Shown: positions 25,619 through 34,013, counted from the first letter of the stretch. The stretch is DNA of 64,000 bases from Pedococcus sp031456495 (GCF_031456495.1 NZ_JAVDUW010000001.1:682001-746000); one strand, 5' to 3'. Numbers and translations are program-made. The notes: generated from the sequence alone by a model not told the origin.

Positions 25619-26835
25619 GAGGTCGTTCCTCTCGTCGTCGGGTTCCACGTCGTCACCGCGAGCCCCGCGGCGTCCTCGTCCGTCGAGGCCCCGCCCTCAC
25701 CGTCTCCCGGGCCGGTCGGCAGCGGGGCGAGGCCCACCGGCGTCCCGACGAGGTCGAGGTCGGCGAGGACCGCCGACCGGCCGCCGGCGGAGCGGCGCAG
25801 GGCGCTCGGGGTGACCTGGCCGATGCCGCGCAGGGTCCGACGTCGCTGCGGGGTGGTCTGGAAGCCGGACAGGCTGGCGAGCGCGGTCGCGAGCGCGTCG
25901 TCGACGAGCACGCCACCACCCGGCGCGACGCTCGTCAGCCGGCTGGCCCGGTTGACCGTCGTGCCGAAGACGTCGCCGAGGCGGGAGAGCACGGGCCCGA
26001 ACGCCATGCCGACGCGCACGTCGGGGAGCAGCTCGTCCTCGCCCATCAGGTCGACCAGGTCGAGCGCGATGGCGGCTGCGGGCGAGGGCTCGATGTGCAC
26101 GAACAGCACCTCGTCGCCCACCGTCTTGATGACCCGTCCCCCGTGCGCCGTCACGACGTCGGTGGCCAGGGCCTCGAACCGCTGCACCATGACGGCGAGC
26201 TGCCGCTCGGTCATCCGGCGGACCAGGGAGGTGAAGTTGACGAGGTCGGCGAAGCCCACGACCCGCACGACTCCCTCGGAGGAGGACTGCGGGTCGGCGT
26301 CGGCGAGCATGCGCGAGATCGCTGCGGTGAGGTGGCGCCGCCACGCGTACACGAGCAGGGGCTCGAGCTCGTCCGCCATGTCGGCGAGCTTGAGGGCGGA
26401 CGCCCGGGCGGCCGACAGGTCGGGCACGGCGCGGGCGTCGGCCTCGTCGAGGGCGGCCTCGGTGTCGGGGGCGGCGAGCGCCTCGGCCATGAGCTGGGTC
26501 TGCCAGACGGCGAGCCGGTCAGCGGTGCGGGCGAAGGCGCGGGTCATCGCCAGCGCGGTCGCCTCGTCGAGCTCCTGGTCGCGCACGAGCCGAGCGACGG
26601 CCTTGAGCGCCATGAGGTCCGCCTCCGTGAACATGGCGTCCTCGTCCTCGACGATCGGGAACCCGAGGGCGTGCCAGAACTTGCGGGCCGACAGCAGCGA
26701 GACCTCGGCGCCGCGGCTGACGTCCCGGCGCCCCATCGTCGCCGGTCGGCCCAGCAGGCGGGCCTCGAGGTCGTCGGGGCTGAGCCCCGCCAGGTCCTCG
26801 GGCCGCACGATGCGGTGTCGACCGGCGTCCGTCAC
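25615..26835 (-). CDS. Class III adenylate cyclase with N-terminal regulatory domain (Rv1264-like)
   Basis: The 406-aa soluble protein has an all-alpha N-terminal region of about 190 residues resembling the pH-responsive regulatory domain of mycobacterial Rv1264, then a complete cyclase domain. Catalytic positions are canonical: metal-binding Asp in VGFADLVNFT and in TVGDEVLF, the adenine-selecting Lys (IKTVGD) and Asp (GDVFG), and the Asn/Arg pair in VNRASRL. It should make cAMP as a homodimer. An acidic, disordered C-terminal tail of about 45 residues follows. Start GTG at 26835 with TAGGGT 6 bases before it. It is translationally coupled to the enoyl-CoA hydratase. Confidence 0.92.
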   Translation of the reverse strand: MTDAGRHRIVRPEDLAGLSPDDLEARLLGRPATMGRRDVSRGAEVSLLSARKFWHALGFPIVEDEDAMFTEADLMALKAVARLVRDQELDEATALAMTRAFARTADRLAVWQTQLMAEALAAPDTEAALDEADARAVPDLSAARASALKLADMADELEPLLVYAWRRHLTAAISRMLADADPQSSSEGVVRVVGFADLVNFTSLVRRMTERQLAVMVQRFEALATDVVTAHGGRVIKTVGDEVLFVHIEPSPAAAIALDLVDLMGEDELLPDVRVGMAFGPVLSRLGDVFGTTVNRASRLTSVAPGGGVLVDDALATALASLSGFQTTPQRRRTLRGIGQVTPSALRRSAGGRSAVLADLDLVGTPVGLAPLPTGPGDGEGGASTDEDAAGLAVTTWNPTTRGTTS

Positions 26836-26841
26836 GCCGCC

Positions 26842-26847
26842 ACCCTA
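26842..26847 (-). promoter_or_regulatory. -10 box TAGGGT, leaderless start of the adenylate cyclase
   Basis: TAGGGT on the minus strand ends 6 bases before the GTG at 26835. It overlaps the last codons of birA, which lies just upstream on the same strand. Confidence 0.5.
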
Positions 26848-27627
26848 GCCAGCGGCGGACCGCACGTGGACCACGTCACCCGCCGCCACGGCATACTCCC
26901 CCGACGCGCCGGCCACCACGAGGCGCCCGTCGTCGTCCACGCCGACGGCGCGCACGCGCCGGACGTCGCCCCCGGTGACGTGCAGGTCCACCTCGCGCCC
27001 GATGGTGACGCACGCCCTGCGGTATGCCGCGTGGACCTCCGCGCGCCCCTGCGGGCCCGAGGAGAGCAGGCCGTGCCAGTGGGCCAGCCGCTCGAGCACC
27101 GCCACGACGAGGTCCTCGCGCCGCACGTCCTCGGCGCCGGCGAGGCGCAGGGACGTCGCCGTGTCGACGGGCAGCTCCTCACGCGACTGGTCGACGTTGA
27201 TCCCCAGGCCCACGACGACGCCGCCGGGCTGCAGCTCGCAGAGGATGCCGCAGACCTTGCGCTCCTCGTCGGCGGGCAGGAGCACGTCGTTGGGCCACTT
27301 GAGGTCCGCCTGCAGGCCGGTCACCTCGGCGACGGCGTCACGGACGGCGAGACCGGTGACGAGCGGCATCCACCCGCGGCCCGCGTCGGGGGCCGGCAGC
27401 AGGACCGACATGGTCACCGAGGTCGAGGCGGGCGTCTCCCAGGTGCGGCCGAGCCGTCCCCGGCCCGCCTGCTGGTGGTCGGTGACCACGACGTGGAACG
27501 GGCGGGCGAGCCGCGCCGCCTCCGCGTTGGTGGAGCCGAGGGCGGGGTGGACGTCGACGCCGGTCCACGGCGTCCCCGACGTGACCAACGCCTCGTGCAA
27601 TGCCTCACTGTCAAGGGGTCCGCGCAT
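26845..27627 (-). CDS. birA: Biotin--[acetyl-CoA-carboxylase] ligase
   Basis: The 260-aa protein is a biotin protein ligase of the short class without the N-terminal DNA-binding domain, so it should not act as a repressor. The biotinyl-AMP site is seen in DHQQAGRGRLGRTW and the central KWPNDVLL motif. The C-terminal beta-barrel starts around residue 215. It attaches biotin to the carrier domain of AccA3 (53637). It diverges from the propionyl-CoA carboxylase beta gene with only 24 bases between the start codons, an arrangement I recall from mycobacteria. Confidence 0.95.
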   Translation of the reverse strand: MRGPLDSEALHEALVTSGTPWTGVDVHPALGSTNAEAARLARPFHVVVTDHQQAGRGRLGRTWETPASTSVTMSVLLPAPDAGRGWMPLVTGLAVRDAVAEVTGLQADLKWPNDVLLPADEERKVCGILCELQPGGVVVGLGINVDQSREELPVDTATSLRLAGAEDVRREDLVVAVLERLAHWHGLLSSGPQGRAEVHAAYRRACVTIGREVDLHVTGGDVRRVRAVGVDDDGRLVVAGASGEYAVAAGDVVHVRSAAG

Positions 27628-27634
27628 GACTCCA

Positions 27635-27644
27635 AGGCTAGGCT
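27635..27644. promoter_or_regulatory. birA/accD5: Overlapping divergent -10 boxes for birA and accD5
   Basis: The decamer AGGCTAGGCT holds TAGCCT (minus strand, 27635-27640, 7 bases before the birA ATG) and TAGGCT (plus strand, 27639-27644, 7 bases before the accD5 ATG). Both genes would be leaderless, and their polymerase footprints must overlap, so the two promoters should exclude each other. Confidence 0.55.
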
Positions 27645-27651
27645 CGCCGCC

Positions 27652-29295
27652 ATGGCCTCGACCACCGATCCCCTCGACAGCTTCACCACGACGGGCGGCA
27701 CGGACGTCCCTGACGACATCGACATCCACTCCACCGCGGGGAAGCTCAAGGACCTCAAGCGCAGGGTTGCCGAGGTCGCCCACGCCGGTTCCGAGCGGGC
27801 GGTCGAGAAGCAGCACGCGCGCGGCAAGAAGACGGCGCGCGAGCGGCTCGAGATGCTGCTCGACGAGGGCTCGTTCGTCGAGATGGACAAGTACGCCCGG
27901 CACCGCTCGACGGCGTTCGGCCAGGACCAGAACCGGCCCTACGGCGACGGGGTCGTCACGGGTTACGGCACGGTCGACGGGCGCACGGTCGCGGTCTTCG
28001 CGCAGGACTTCACCGTCTTCGGCGGCTCCCTCGGCGAGGTCTTCGGCGAGAAGATCTGCAAGGTCATGGACTTCGCCATGAAGGTCGGCTGCCCCGTCAT
28101 CGGGCTCAACGACTCCGGCGGCGCCCGCATCCAGGAGGGCGTGGTCAGCCTCGGGCTCTACGGCGAGATCTTCCGGCGCAACGTGCACGCGTCCGGCGTC
28201 ATCCCCCAGATCTCACTGATCATGGGCCCGTGCGCGGGCGGCGCCGTCTACTCCCCCGCCGTCACCGACTTCACCGTGATGGTCGACCAGACCTCGCACA
28301 TGTTCATCACCGGCCCCGAGGTCATCAAGACCGTCACCGGCGAGGACGTGTCGTTCGAGGACCTCGGCGGCGCGAAGGCGCACAACACCAGGTCCGGTGT
28401 CGCCCACTACATGGGCAGCGACGAGCAGGACGCCATCGACTACGTCAAGGCGCTCATCTCCTACCTGCCGAGCAACAACCTCGAGGACCCGCCCGCGTTC
28501 GAGGAGGAGGCGGACCTCGAGGTCACCGACCACGACCGCGAGCTCGACACCCTCATCCCCGACAGCGCGAACCAGCCGTACGACATGAAGACGGTCATCG
28601 ACCACGTGCTCGACGACGGCGAGTTCCTCGAGGTGCACCCGCTGTTCGCGCCGAACATCGTCTGCGGCTTCGGCCGGGTCGAGGGCCGCTCGGTCGGCGT
28701 CGTCGCCAACCAGCCGATGCAGTTCGCCGGCACGCTCGACATCGACGCCTCGGAGAAGGCCGCCCGGTTCGTGCGCACCTGCGACGCCTTCAACATCCCG
28801 GTGCTCACCTTCGTCGACGTGCCGGGCTTCCTGCCGGGCACCGACCAGGAGTGGGACGGCATCATCCGGCGCGGTGCCAAGCTCATCTATGCGTATGCCG
28901 AGGCCACCGTCCCGCTCGTCACCGTCATCACCCGCAAGGCGTACGGCGGCGCGTACGACGTCATGGGCTCCAAGCACCTCGGTGCCGACATCAACCTCGC
29001 CTGGCCGACCGCGCAGATCGCCGTCATGGGCGCGCAGGGCGCGGTCAACATCCTCTACCGCCGCCAGCTCGCGGCCGCGCAGGAGGCCGGCGAGAACGTC
29101 GACGACGTCCGACAGCGGTTCATCACCGAGTACGAGGACACCCTCGCGAACCCGTACGTCGCGGCCGAGCGCGGCTACGTCGACACGGTGATCACCCCGA
29201 GCAACACCCGGATGAACGTCACCAAGGCGCTGCGGGCGCTGCGCACCAAGCGCGAGACCCTGCCGCCCAAGAAGCACGGGAACATCCCGCTGTGA
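27652..29295 (+). CDS. accD5: Propionyl-CoA carboxylase carboxyltransferase (beta) subunit
   Basis: The 547-aa protein is a biotin-dependent carboxyltransferase with two crotonase-like halves. The N half has FGGSLGEVFGEKI and the oxyanion-hole segment NDSGGARIQEGV, and MGPCAGGAVYSPA is present. The C half has VDVPGFLPGTDQEWDGIIRRGAKLIYAYAEATVP, TVITRKAYGGAYDVM and the VMGAQGAVNI strand. It moves CO2 from carboxybiotin on AccA3 to propionyl- or acetyl-CoA, giving methylmalonyl- or malonyl-CoA. The small epsilon gene downstream and the divergent birA fit the AccD5 class. It is likely leaderless from TAGGCT. Confidence 0.95.
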   Translation: MASTTDPLDSFTTTGGTDVPDDIDIHSTAGKLKDLKRRVAEVAHAGSERAVEKQHARGKKTARERLEMLLDEGSFVEMDKYARHRSTAFGQDQNRPYGDGVVTGYGTVDGRTVAVFAQDFTVFGGSLGEVFGEKICKVMDFAMKVGCPVIGLNDSGGARIQEGVVSLGLYGEIFRRNVHASGVIPQISLIMGPCAGGAVYSPAVTDFTVMVDQTSHMFITGPEVIKTVTGEDVSFEDLGGAKAHNTRSGVAHYMGSDEQDAIDYVKALISYLPSNNLEDPPAFEEEADLEVTDHDRELDTLIPDSANQPYDMKTVIDHVLDDGEFLEVHPLFAPNIVCGFGRVEGRSVGVVANQPMQFAGTLDIDASEKAARFVRTCDAFNIPVLTFVDVPGFLPGTDQEWDGIIRRGAKLIYAYAEATVPLVTVITRKAYGGAYDVMGSKHLGADINLAWPTAQIAVMGAQGAVNILYRRQLAAAQEAGENVDDVRQRFITEYEDTLANPYVAAERGYVDTVITPSNTRMNVTKALRALRTKRETLPPKKHGNIPL

Positions 29296-29369
29296 GCCGA
29301 CAGCGAAGCGAGGACCCGAGCGAGGGACGAGCGAGGCCCGGAGGGAGCGCGGAGGCGAACGAGCAGGTT

Positions 29370-29600
29370 GTGAACGGCGAGGAGCCGGGGGCTGAGCGCC
29401 CGCCGCTGCGCCTCGTGCGGGGTGACGCGACCCCCGAGGAGGTCGCCGCACTGCTCGCGGTGCTGTCCGCGGCCGCCGGCGGCGAGGACCCAGCGCCGGC
29501 GCCCCGACCGGTGTCCCGGTGGGCTTCGCGGGAGCGCGCCGTGCGCCGGCCGCACACCCCCGGCCATGGCGCCTGGCGCGCCTCGGGCTGGCCCCGATAG
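29370..29600 (+). CDS. accE: Acyl-CoA carboxylase epsilon subunit
   Basis: The 76-aa protein matches the small actinobacterial epsilon subunit that bridges AccA3 and AccD5. It has a short N-terminal PPLRLVRGDATPEEVAALLAVLSA helix-forming block, an acidic/Pro linker, and a C-terminal basic RWASRERAVRRP....GAWRASG tail. The GTG at 29370 has a GGAGG about 14 bases upstream, rather far, so the start is not fully certain. The 74 bases after accD5 are rich in GCGAGG-like units, without a clear promoter, so the two are probably one transcript. Confidence 0.88.
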   Translation: MNGEEPGAERPPLRLVRGDATPEEVAALLAVLSAAAGGEDPAPAPRPVSRWASRERAVRRPHTPGHGAWRASGWPR

Positions 29601-29704
29601 CCCACCCGGCACCACCCTGACGCACTAGTACCAACGACCCCGAGGCCGCATGGGCCGTTCGGCCGGGATCCGGCGCGCGGCTAGGTCCTCGCCGGGGCCC
29701 GACC

Positions 29705-29710
29705 TACCGT
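29705..29710 (+). promoter_or_regulatory. Possible -10 box TACCGT before the c-di-AMP riboswitch
   Basis: TACCGT lies about 35 bases before the first paired element of the riboswitch and would start a leader of about 235 bases. The stretch 29601-29700 between accE and this box shows no gene; a TAGGTC at 29682-29687 is a weaker alternative box. Confidence 0.35.
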
Positions 29711-29744
29711 GGAAGCCAGTCCCCGCCAGCCAGGGTGGGGCGGT

Positions 29745-29935
29745 CCGCACGGTCGCCGAGCCCCGACACCCGTGCGGACGGCAAGAGAACTCTTGCCGAG
29801 AGTGTCGGGGACGGAGAACCCAGCAGGACGGGAGCGGTACGAGCGCTTCCTCGGGGTGAAGCCGCTGGCACACAGCCAGGGCCGGGCAGTTCGGTAGCCC
29901 GAACCCGACAGGTCACTCTTCGCAGGCGGTCCGAA
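29745..29935 (+). ncRNA. c-di-AMP riboswitch (ydaO/yuaA class)
   Basis: The leader of the NlpC/P60 gene carries the conserved blocks of this class: GGTCGCCGAGCCCCG, then ACGGAGAACCCA, then CGGGGTGAAGCCG, then CCCGAACCCGACAGGTCA and TTCGCAGGCGGTCC. The first arm forms stacked helices: CCCCGACAC with GTGTCGGGG (nine pairs, 29761-29769 with 29799-29807), enclosing GGCAAG with CTTGCC. In actinobacteria these riboswitches commonly precede cell-wall hydrolase genes and turn expression off when c-di-AMP is high. Only 15 bases separate it from the start codon, so control could be by transcription end or by hiding the start. Boundaries are approximate to about 10 bases. Confidence 0.92.
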
Positions 29936-29950
29936 GATTGGCCCCTCCCC

Positions 29951-30436
29951 ATGTCCCGTCCCACCTCGCTGCGCCGTGCCCTGCCCTCGTCCTGGCCGGC
30001 CCACCTCCTCGCCCTCCTGCTCGGCCTCGGGCTCGTCGTGAGCCCGGTCGCCACCCCGGAGGCGCACGCCGCCGTGTCCCTCGGCACCGTGTCGTCCGCC
30101 GCCCGCGTCGCCGCCGCCCAGGTCGGTGTGCCGTACCGGTACGGCGGCACCAGCCCCAGCACCGGGTTCGACTGCTCCGGCCTGACGCTCTACGCCTACG
30201 GACGCGCCGGCAAGCGCCTGCCCCGGACGGCGCAGCAGCAGTACGCCGCGTCGACCCGGATCAGCCGCAGCAGCGCCCGCCCGGGGGACCTCGTGTTCTT
30301 CCACAGCGGCAGCACGATCTACCACGTCGCGGTCTACGCCGGCTCCGGCTGGATCTGGCACGCCCCCAAGCCGGGTAAGCGGGTCGCCAAGGTCCGCCTC
30401 TGGACCACCGCCGTCACCTACGGCCGCGTCCGCTGA
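29951..30436 (+). CDS. NlpC/P60 peptidoglycan endopeptidase, secreted
   Basis: The 161-aa protein has a signal peptide (hydrophobic core about 18-34, cleavage after EAHA near residue 40), then a bare NlpC/P60 domain. The catalytic Cys75 is in GFDCSGLTLY, His125 in IYHVAVYAG and the third polar residue His137 in WHAPK. It should cut peptide stems of peptidoglycan outside the cell. There is no extra wall-binding domain. The ATG at 29951 follows a C-rich run without a clear Shine-Dalgarno. It is under the c-di-AMP riboswitch, linking wall cutting to turgor or potassium signalling. Confidence 0.93.
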   Translation: MSRPTSLRRALPSSWPAHLLALLLGLGLVVSPVATPEAHAAVSLGTVSSAARVAAAQVGVPYRYGGTSPSTGFDCSGLTLYAYGRAGKRLPRTAQQQYAASTRISRSSARPGDLVFFHSGSTIYHVAVYAGSGWIWHAPKPGKRVAKVRLWTTAVTYGRVR

Positions 30437-30444
30437 CTGTCGTG

Positions 30445-31131
30445 TCAGGCGTCGAGCTCGACCCCGGCGGGGGCGCGGCGCTCGACCATGTCGCGCAGCT
30501 CGGCGGCCTCGGTCTCGACGAGGCAGCCGGAGTCGAGCACCTGCCGCGCCGCGTCGAGGTCGCCCATGAACGCACGGAACGTCACCGGCACCGTGATGGC
30601 GTGGTCGGGCCGCGAGCGCACCACGACGGCGTCGCCGCTGCGGATCGTGCCGGGCACGACGACGGAGAGGTATGCCCCGGTGCGGCCCCGGGCGGCGAAC
30701 CGCTTGGCCCAGCCGCGCTCGCCCATGCGCGCGGTGAAGGTGGAGCACGGGATCCGCGGGCCGCACACCTCGAGCACGACCTCGTCGCCGACCGCCCACA
30801 CCTCGCCGACGAGGGCGCCGTCGACGTCCAGCCCGGTGGTCGTGAGGTTCTCGCCGAACATCCCGCTGGGCAGGTCGCGGCCGAGCTCGCCCGCCCACCA
30901 GTCGAGCTCCTCGCGGGCGAAGGCATAGACCGCCTGGGTGTCGCCACCGTGGTGCCGGGTGTCCCCGAGGAAGTCGCCGACCAGCCCGCTGCCCAGGCCA
31001 CCGTGCTTGGGCCCCGGGGCGCGGACCTCGACGGACTCGACCGGGACCTTGCCGATGCCGGTGGTGCCCACCTTCTTGGCGCTGTTGGGCTGCGGCGCCC
31101 CGACGTTGAGGGACAGGACGGAGGCGCTCAT
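30445..31131 (-). CDS. MOSC domain protein (YiiM-like)
   Basis: The 228-aa protein is a MOSC domain with LSLNVGAPQP at the start, GDFLGDTRHHGGDTQAVYAFAREELDWW, PSGMFGENLTTTGLDVD and the conserved Cys in CGPRIPCSTF. MOSC domains bind the molybdenum cofactor or carry sulfur. YiiM-like ones reduce N-hydroxylated compounds in E. coli. Start ATG at 31131, with TAGGGT 6 bases upstream. It converges on the NlpC/P60 gene with an 8-base gap and diverges from the DUF885 gene. Confidence 0.9.
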   Translation of the reverse strand: MSASVLSLNVGAPQPNSAKKVGTTGIGKVPVESVEVRAPGPKHGGLGSGLVGDFLGDTRHHGGDTQAVYAFAREELDWWAGELGRDLPSGMFGENLTTTGLDVDGALVGEVWAVGDEVVLEVCGPRIPCSTFTARMGERGWAKRFAARGRTGAYLSVVVPGTIRSGDAVVVRSRPDHAITVPVTFRAFMGDLDAARQVLDSGCLVETEAAELRDMVERRAPAGVELDA

Positions 31132-31137
31132 GGCGCC

Positions 31138-31143
31138 ACCCTA
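31138..31143 (-). promoter_or_regulatory. -10 box TAGGGT, leaderless start of the MOSC gene
   Basis: TAGGGT on the minus strand ends 6 bases before the ATG at 31131. Confidence 0.5.
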
Positions 31144-31203
31144 CGAGCAGCGGCCGCCGGAATCGCCCGGATATTGCCGATGCCTCCTCCCGGAACCCTG
31201 GGG

Positions 31204-31209
31204 TACGTT
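31204..31209 (+). promoter_or_regulatory. -10 box TACGTT, leaderless start of the DUF885 gene
   Basis: TACGTT ends 8 bases before the GTG at 31218. The gap is a C-run ending in TT. Confidence 0.45.
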
Positions 31210-31217
31210 CCCCCCTT

Positions 31218-32924
31218 GTGACGACCGAGACGACCCCGCGCCCAGCAACCGACATCGACCGGATCGCCGACGAGTACCTCTCGGCCGTGGTGACCCTGAG
31301 CCCGATCACGGCGACCTACCTCGGCATCCCGGGGCACGAGGAGGAGCTCGACGACTTCTCCCCCGCGGGCCACGAGGCCCACGCCGAGCTGCGGCGGGAG
31401 ACCCTGTCCCGGCTCGAGGCCGCCTCGCCCGTCGACGACATCGACCGGGTCACGCTGGCCGCCATGCGCGAGCGCCTGGGCCTCGCCGAGGAGACCCACG
31501 CGGCCGGGCTGGACGAGATGGCGCTCAACGTCATCGCCTCCCCCCTGCAGGAGGTCCGCGGCTGCTTCGACCTCATGGCGACGGCCACCGACGAGGACTG
31601 GGGCGTCATCAGCAGGCGCATGGAGAAGGTGCCCGCCGCCCTCGAGCAGTGGAAGCAGAGCCTGCTCGCCGCCGCGGGGAAGGGGAACGTCGCGCCGCGC
31701 CGCCAGGTCGAGGCGTGCATCCAGCAGTGCGCCGACCTCACCGCGGGCGACGGCTACTTCGCGACCCTGCTCAAGGACGCGCGCCTGTCCGATGGCGAGG
31801 ACGACGGCGACCTCTCGGAGGGCACACGCGCCGGCCTCGCCGCTGCGACGCAGGCGGCGTCCGCGGCATACGGGGAGCTCGGGACCTGGCTGCGCGAGAA
31901 CCTGCTCGACCGCGCCCCCGAGGCCGACGCGTGCGGGCGCGAGCGCTACTCCCTGCTGTCCCGCTCCTTCCTCGGTGCCACCGTCGACCTCGAGGAGACC
32001 TACCGCTGGGGGCAGGCCGAGGTCGCGCAGATCACCGCCCGGATGGAGGAGGTCGCCGAGCGCATCAAGCCCGGCGCCACCGTCAAGGAGGCGATCGCCG
32101 CCCTCGACGCCGACCCGGCGTACCAGCTGCACGGCACCGACGCGCTCAAGGCGTGGATGCAGGAGCGCGCCGACGAGGTCATCGCGAACCTCGCCGGCAC
32201 CCACTTCGACATCCCCGACCCGGTGCGCACCATCGAGTGCCTCATCGCCCCGACCCAGACCGGCGGCATCTACTACACCGGGCCGTCGGAGGACTTCTCC
32301 CGCCCGGGCCGCATGTGGTGGTCGGTGCCCAAGGGCGTCACCGAGTTCGGCACCTGGAAGGAGCTCACGACCGTCTACCACGAGGGCGTCCCGGGCCACC
32401 ACCTCCAGGTCGCCCAGACGGTCTTCCGCTCCGAGCTGCTCAACTCCTGGCGGCGCATGGCCGCGTGGACCTCCGGCCACGGCGAGGGCTGGGCCCTGTA
32501 TGCCGAGCGGCTCATGGAGGAGCTCGGGTACATGGACGACCCCGGCAACCTCATGGGCCTGCTGGACAGCCAGTCGCTGCGCGCGGCCCGCGTCGTCATC
32601 GACATCGGCGTCCACTGCGGGTTCGAGGCGCCGGAGGAGGTAGGCGGCGGCGAGTGGACCTACGACAAGGCGTGGCAGTACCTCACCGCGCACGCCAACC
32701 AGGGCGAGGCGTGGCTGCGGTTCGAGCTCGACCGCTACCTCGGCTGGCCGGGCCAGGCACCCTCGTACAAGATCGGCGAGCGGCTCTGGATGCAGCTGCG
32801 CGACCAGGTCCGCGAGCGCGAGGGCGAGTCGTTCTCGCTCAAGGACTTCCACCGCCGGGCGCTCGACATCGGCGGCGTCGGCCTCGACACGCTGCGGGAG
32901 GCCGTGCTCGGCGAGCTCGGCTGA
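31218..32924 (+). CDS. DUF885 family zinc metallopeptidase-like protein
   Basis: The 568-aa cytoplasmic-looking protein has no signal peptide or membrane segment. It is largely helical and carries the family zinc site HEGVPGHH (His388, Glu389, His394/395) with a downstream GHGEGWALYAERLMEELG block that supplies the third ligand. This resembles M32/M3-like gluzincin peptidases in layout. Members are annotated as DUF885 and are probably peptidases, but substrates are unknown. Length is normal for the family. It is followed by a hairpin terminator. Confidence 0.88.
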   Translation: MTTETTPRPATDIDRIADEYLSAVVTLSPITATYLGIPGHEEELDDFSPAGHEAHAELRRETLSRLEAASPVDDIDRVTLAAMRERLGLAEETHAAGLDEMALNVIASPLQEVRGCFDLMATATDEDWGVISRRMEKVPAALEQWKQSLLAAAGKGNVAPRRQVEACIQQCADLTAGDGYFATLLKDARLSDGEDDGDLSEGTRAGLAAATQAASAAYGELGTWLRENLLDRAPEADACGRERYSLLSRSFLGATVDLEETYRWGQAEVAQITARMEEVAERIKPGATVKEAIAALDADPAYQLHGTDALKAWMQERADEVIANLAGTHFDIPDPVRTIECLIAPTQTGGIYYTGPSEDFSRPGRMWWSVPKGVTEFGTWKELTTVYHEGVPGHHLQVAQTVFRSELLNSWRRMAAWTSGHGEGWALYAERLMEELGYMDDPGNLMGLLDSQSLRAARVVIDIGVHCGFEAPEEVGGGEWTYDKAWQYLTAHANQGEAWLRFELDRYLGWPGQAPSYKIGERLWMQLRDQVREREGESFSLKDFHRRALDIGGVGLDTLREAVLGELG

Positions 32925-32927
32925 CTC

Positions 32928-32965
32928 CACCCCGCCGGTCGCCCGGGACGGCGCCCGGCGGGGTG
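32928..32965. terminator. Bidirectional terminator hairpin
   Basis: CACCCCGCCGG (32928-32938) pairs perfectly with CCGGCGGGGTG (32955-32965), in the 51-base gap between the convergent DUF885 and DHOD-like genes. Confidence 0.6.
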
Positions 32966-32975
32966 TCCCGGCAGG

Positions 32976-34013
32976 TCAGGCGTCGTCGCGCATCCGCAGG
33001 TCGCCGTACGTGCGTCGCGCCCCGTCCAGCGCGCTGACGTACGCAGACCGTTCGTATGCCGTGGCGTCCGTGCCGGGCGGTACGGCCAGGAGACCACGCA
33101 CGTCGTCGACCGACGCGAAGCCCTTGCGCACCATCCAGTCCTCGAGCCCGGCGAGAAGCGTTGCGGCATACGCCTCCCCGTGACGCAGCAGGGCGGAGGC
33201 GGTCATGACGACGTCCGCTCCGGCGAGCAGGTACTTCACCACGTCCTCGCCGGTCGCCACCCCCGTCGTCGCGGCCAGCGAGGCGCGCACGCGGCTGCGC
33301 AGGATCGCGATCCAGGTGCGCGGCAGCCGCGCCTCCTCGGGTCCCGACAGGGAGACGTGGGGATGCACGGAGACCGTCTCGAGGTCGACGTCCGGCGGCA
33401 GGAACCGGTTGAACAGCACCAGTCCGGCGGCCCCCGCACCGTCCAGCCGCAGGGCCATCTCGCCGACCGAGCTGAAGTGCGGGCTCAGCTTCACCGCCAC
33501 GGGGACGGACACCACGTCGCGGACGGTCCGGAGGATCTCGACGTGCCAGTCCTCGACGTCACGGCCAGAGACGTGCGGGTCACCCGGGACGAGGTAGACG
33601 TTGAGCTCGATCGCCGCCGCCCCGGCGTCCTGCAGCGACGCGGCGAAGCCGGCCCACCCACCCGGGCTCGAGCCGTTGAGGCTGGCGACGACCGGCACCC
33701 CCAGGGCGTCTGCCGCCCCGACCGCGCGCTCGACGAGGTGCAGGTAGTGGGCGCCCGCGCCGGCAGAATCCGCACGGCTGGGGAAGTACGACAGGGCCTC
33801 CCCGAACGACTCGTCGTGCGGTTCGGTGACCCGCAGGTCGCGCAGCTGCTCCTGCCGGACCTGCTCCTCGAACAGCGACGGAAGCACCACGGCGCCGACT
33901 CCCGCGTCGGCGAGGGCCCGCACGCCCTCCGCGGTCTGCGAGAGCGGGGAGGCGGAGGCGACGAGCGGGTTGCGCAGGGCCAGCCCGAGGTAGCGCGTCG
34001 CGAGGTCGGTCAC
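32976..34013 (-). CDS. Dihydroorotate dehydrogenase-like FMN protein, nifJ-linked
   Basis: The 345-aa TIM-barrel flavoprotein resembles class 1 dihydroorotate dehydrogenase: TRYLGLALRNPLVASASPLS at the start, VPVVASLNGSSPGGWAGFA, AIELNVYLVPGDP, PVAVKLSPHFSSVGEMA and ATTGVATGEDVVKYLLAGADVVM for FMN phosphate binding. The usual active-site Cys/Ser loop of true PyrD enzymes is not evident. The operon context with NifJ and a GltD-like protein also argues against pyrimidine synthesis. Its start codon overlaps the nifJ stop by four bases. It may take electrons from the partner Fe-S proteins. The substrate is unknown. Confidence 0.85.
   Translation of the reverse strand: MTDLATRYLGLALRNPLVASASPLSQTAEGVRALADAGVGAVVLPSLFEEQVRQEQLRDLRVTEPHDESFGEALSYFPSRADSAGAGAHYLHLVERAVGAADALGVPVVASLNGSSPGGWAGFAASLQDAGAAAIELNVYLVPGDPHVSGRDVEDWHVEILRTVRDVVSVPVAVKLSPHFSSVGEMALRLDGAGAAGLVLFNRFLPPDVDLETVSVHPHVSLSGPEEARLPRTWIAILRSRVRASLAATTGVATGEDVVKYLLAGADVVMTASALLRHGEAYAATLLAGLEDWMVRKGFASVDDVRGLLAVPPGTDATAYERSAYVSALDGARRTYGDLRMRDDA

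Noticed and set aside
29296..29369. GCGAGG-rich run between accD5 and accE as a repeat or structured RNA
   Set aside because: The units vary in spacing and sequence and no stable stem could be drawn. It is more likely unconstrained GC-rich spacer.
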